A model generated the notes under the pieces. The model did no database searches. It was not told where the DNA came from and was given only the letters and a program-made list of their open reading frames with translations. From Psilocybe azurescens (taxonomy: Eukaryota > Basidiomycota > Agaricomycetes > Agaricales > Agrocybaceae): a stretch of DNA of 64,000 bases. Made by a program: the position numbers and the translations under genes. Location of the stretch: the NCBI GenBank assembly GCA_023853785.1, contig JAJIRX010000032.1:372001-436000 (forward strand), read 5' to 3'. Below are positions 61,472 to 64,000 of the stretch, piece by piece (the stretch's first letter is position 1; every line of letters begins with the position of its first letter).

Positions 61472-63952
61472 ATGGCCTCCTTCTCTTGCTTCAAATTCTT
61501 TAGGGGCCTTCGGTCGATGTGTGCTCCGATAGTGACCGTTATTGGTTTCTCCTTGATGCTCACTTATGTCTTCGTCCTTTATCAACCAACTAGAGGGCCT
61601 GGGATCAAACAAAGGGTGGGATGGCAATCCTGGGATGTTGTCACAATGACAGACCAGACAACGCCATCTGAAGGAACTACCAAACCAGGCGGCAACTTGG
61701 AAAATACAGTAGACTGGTGGAATGTCACTAAACCCGAGGAAAAGGTGGATTTCTCCAGCCTTCCTTTGGATTTCTGGTCACCTCTCTTGCCTCATAATAC
61801 TGGCTGTATGTAGTCTGTCTCTTCTTTATATGTCCAAGCTGAATTATCAACTAGTATCTGAGATCGCCATCACTCGTTGTATAATCGACCCGGATATTGG
61901 AGGAGATGTTTGTGCACCGGACTCTACGAGTGAACAAGACGCAATAAAAGGGAAATGGGTTCGCGTGCCCCGGAATCTCAACCTCGAAGGGGGTTATATT
62001 TCTGGATGGCTGGTATGCACCTCTCTATCCATCGTATTATACTGTCTCAGAAAGCTGACATCGCATAGAACATTTATTACCGTCGGACAAGACGCCAGGA
62101 CATCAATCTGATCACAGAAATTCGACTCTATCCCCAAAACGAGCAACCCGAGACTTTGGAAGGCTGGCATAAAGCAAAAACGTCTCTGAGAGCAGGATTA
62201 AGAGGGATTCCTCCCCTATTTCTGTGGTACAAGACTGGTAAAACCTCGGGCGACATGTCTGCCAAAGAAAGGGCAAATATTATCACGGAGCTTGACGTAT
62301 TGTACGGAGAAGACACTCCATGGTACGGCTTCGAGAAAATCGAGCCTCCTACTCTCTCGCAGCGCGGAAGAATAGAGGCGACTTGGATTACATATAGACG
62401 AGGCGTAAAAAGTAGGTTGGCCTAAATTTTCGTTATTCCATTTAACCAATATACTTCTGTAGTTCCTCCTCGTGCACCACCCTTGCATTTTTCGCATTCA
62501 GGAAAGTTCAAAGTGCTCCAGGTTGCGGACCTTCATTTCTCAGTATCTCAGGGAATGTGTCGAGATACAATTCTTTCCCCTTGTGAACATTCCGACAACC
62601 TCACAAACACATTGATATCTCATGTCATTGATCAAGAAAAACCCGACCTTATAGTTTTCACGGGGGATCAGTTAAACGGTCAAGGGTCTTCATGGGACCC
62701 AAAATCAGTTCTAGCCAAATTTGCTAAGGCAGTCACCGCAAAGGGAATCCCATGGGCAGCGGTATTTGGCAACCACGACGAGGAAGACGGAATGGGCAAG
62801 GAACAACAAGTTGCATTGATGAAGTCACTGCCATACAGCCTAGTTGAAAGAGGTCCAAAGGATGTCCACGGCGTCGGAAACTATGTGTTAAAAGTATACA
62901 GTCCAGATGCGTAAGCATGATTTCATTGCATTGGTTGAAACACGATACAACATTGGTTTCACAGATCGAAAACCCACGCTCTTACTTTATATTTCTTGGA
63001 TTCGGGCTCATACACCAAGGGCATGTTCGATTGGTTTGGATTTTTTACTCCAACGGAATATGACTGGATTCGTCAGAGTCAGATTGACTGGTTCCTCCAA
63101 GAATCAGGTAGGAGCATGTCCCGCTCCGTATCTCTCGTGTTACCTACTGATGAACCTCCAAAAGCATCGATAAATCATATTGAACGACCTTTCAGACCCG
63201 ACACTGGTAAAGATATCGGGTCTGTTTGGGAACGACAAGACGATCAAGTCATCCCCGGTATTCGAAGACTCGCAAAACCAAATGCATTGATGTTTTTCCA
63301 CATACCTCTGTACGTGAAGTGCCGTTATGATAGTTATAGTCTCGTTAATTGTGTGTTATAGGCCAGAAACCTACCTTAAGGCAGACATGAACCCTAGCAC
63401 AGGCAGGGCCTTGGATGTGGGTATTAGTGGACAGGAGCCGCCAGGAAACGCAAAGAACAATGATGGGTTTTTTGAGAAAGGAATATTGAAAGCCATGGAA
63501 AGCGACCATGTTTCTAATCGAAACGCACACGAAGTCAAAGCTATTGGCAATGGGCACTGCCATAGTGTGTGCTGTTACTTGTTATTTTTGCTTCCGCTGC
63601 TCACGTCTGTCACTTCTCACAGTCACTGAAAACTGCCGACGAGTGAAAGGCGTCTGGTTCTGCTTCGGGGGTGGCGGGTAAGTACCACTCTATAATGCAC
63701 TAGCTTTTCTGATGTCGCAAAATTCAGCTCTTACTCTGGTTACAGTAAGATTGGGTAGGCTTATTCTTTGCCATGTTTGTTGAAGTTAAATATGAACTAA
63801 TGTGATAATTTTTTAGATTTGACCGTCGGTTTAGAATATATGATGTCTCCGACTTTGGTGAGACAATCAGGACCTATAAACGAACGGAAAAGGACGAGAC
63901 TGTCGATGAGATGATTCTTGCAGGGAATGGATCTCCTCCTCTGCCATCATAG
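61472..63952 (+). CDS. DCR2: Dcr2-like calcineurin-superfamily phosphatase
   Basis: Metallophosphoesterase related to yeast Dcr2 (unfolded-protein-response and cell-cycle phosphatase). Starts MASFSCFKFFRGLRSM; a hydrophobic span at about residues 16-38 (MCAPIVTVIGFSLMLTYVFV) suggests a type II membrane anchor. Nine GT-AG introns, all in frame. Metal-binding blocks in order: QVADLHFS, FTGDQLNGQ, VFGNHDEED, MFFHIPL and NGHCHI. The last is GHCH instead of the usual GHDH, as I recall also seen in other mushroom members. Conserved end: ENCRRVKGVWFCFGGGGSYSGY...FDRRFRIYDVSDFGETIRTYKR. Stop 63950-63952, complete just before the window edge. Confidence 0.88.
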
Positions 63953-64000
63953 CCCAAAGCTAGAGATATATATATGTACTTGTAAACTATAATGGAACAC

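Overview
The window is nuclear DNA of a filamentous basidiomycete, most likely an Agaricomycete. Nearly every gene is split by short introns (about 48-76 bp, mostly GT-AG, a few GC-AG). Gene spacing is compact, and several products are mushroom-type proteins: F-box-like proteins with a divergent N-terminal box, a Zds-domain protein, Arp2/3 and exocyst subunits, and a phenol-hydroxylase-type monooxygenase. I did not recognise a species.

Layout. 1-9.3 kb: 3' part of a mitochondrial phosphate carrier (+), a tubby-like-fold protein with a Pro-rich tail (+), an unknown LRR-like protein (-), and an MCT-type MFS transporter (+). 9.3-24.8 kb is gene-poor: one conserved hypothetical gene (-, 14.9-16.0 kb), a non-autonomous element with 26-bp terminal inverted repeats (17.77-18.83 kb), a small minisatellite and an orphan first-exon-like fragment. 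24.8-43.9 kb is dense housekeeping: a coiled-coil protein (-), COQ6 (-), SEC6 (+), glutamine-dependent NAD+ synthetase QNS1 (-, 20 exons), acetyl-CoA carboxylase ACC1 (-, 12 exons) and ARPC2 (-). 45.5-64 kb: Zds-like protein (-), MZT1 (-), TMA16 (+), FAD monooxygenase (+), a catalytically degenerate CTP:phosphocholine cytidylyltransferase-like protein (+), F-box-like protein (+), Zap1-like zinc-finger regulator (-), LRR protein (-), mitochondrial uL23m (-) and a Dcr2-like phosphatase (+).

How the genes relate. There is no biosynthetic cluster. The window mixes unrelated core functions: fatty-acid precursor supply (ACC1), NAD+ and ubiquinone synthesis, exocytosis and actin nucleation, microtubule nucleation and ribosome biogenesis. 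Three head-to-head pairs (COQ6/SEC6, MZT1/TMA16, uL23m/DCR2) share intergenic intervals of 117-240 bp.

Quality warning. At least a dozen reading-frame breaks fall in otherwise intact genes, including core single-copy genes (SEC6, QNS1, TMA16; ACC1 has one too). Nearly all can be repaired by adding one base to a homopolymer of 4-6 bases. I read this as systematic homopolymer under-calling in the assembly rather than mass pseudogenisation. Gene calls below state where the frame must be shifted. The most biologically interesting items are the cytidylyltransferase-like protein lacking both catalytic signatures, the TIR element, and the orphan 5' exon.
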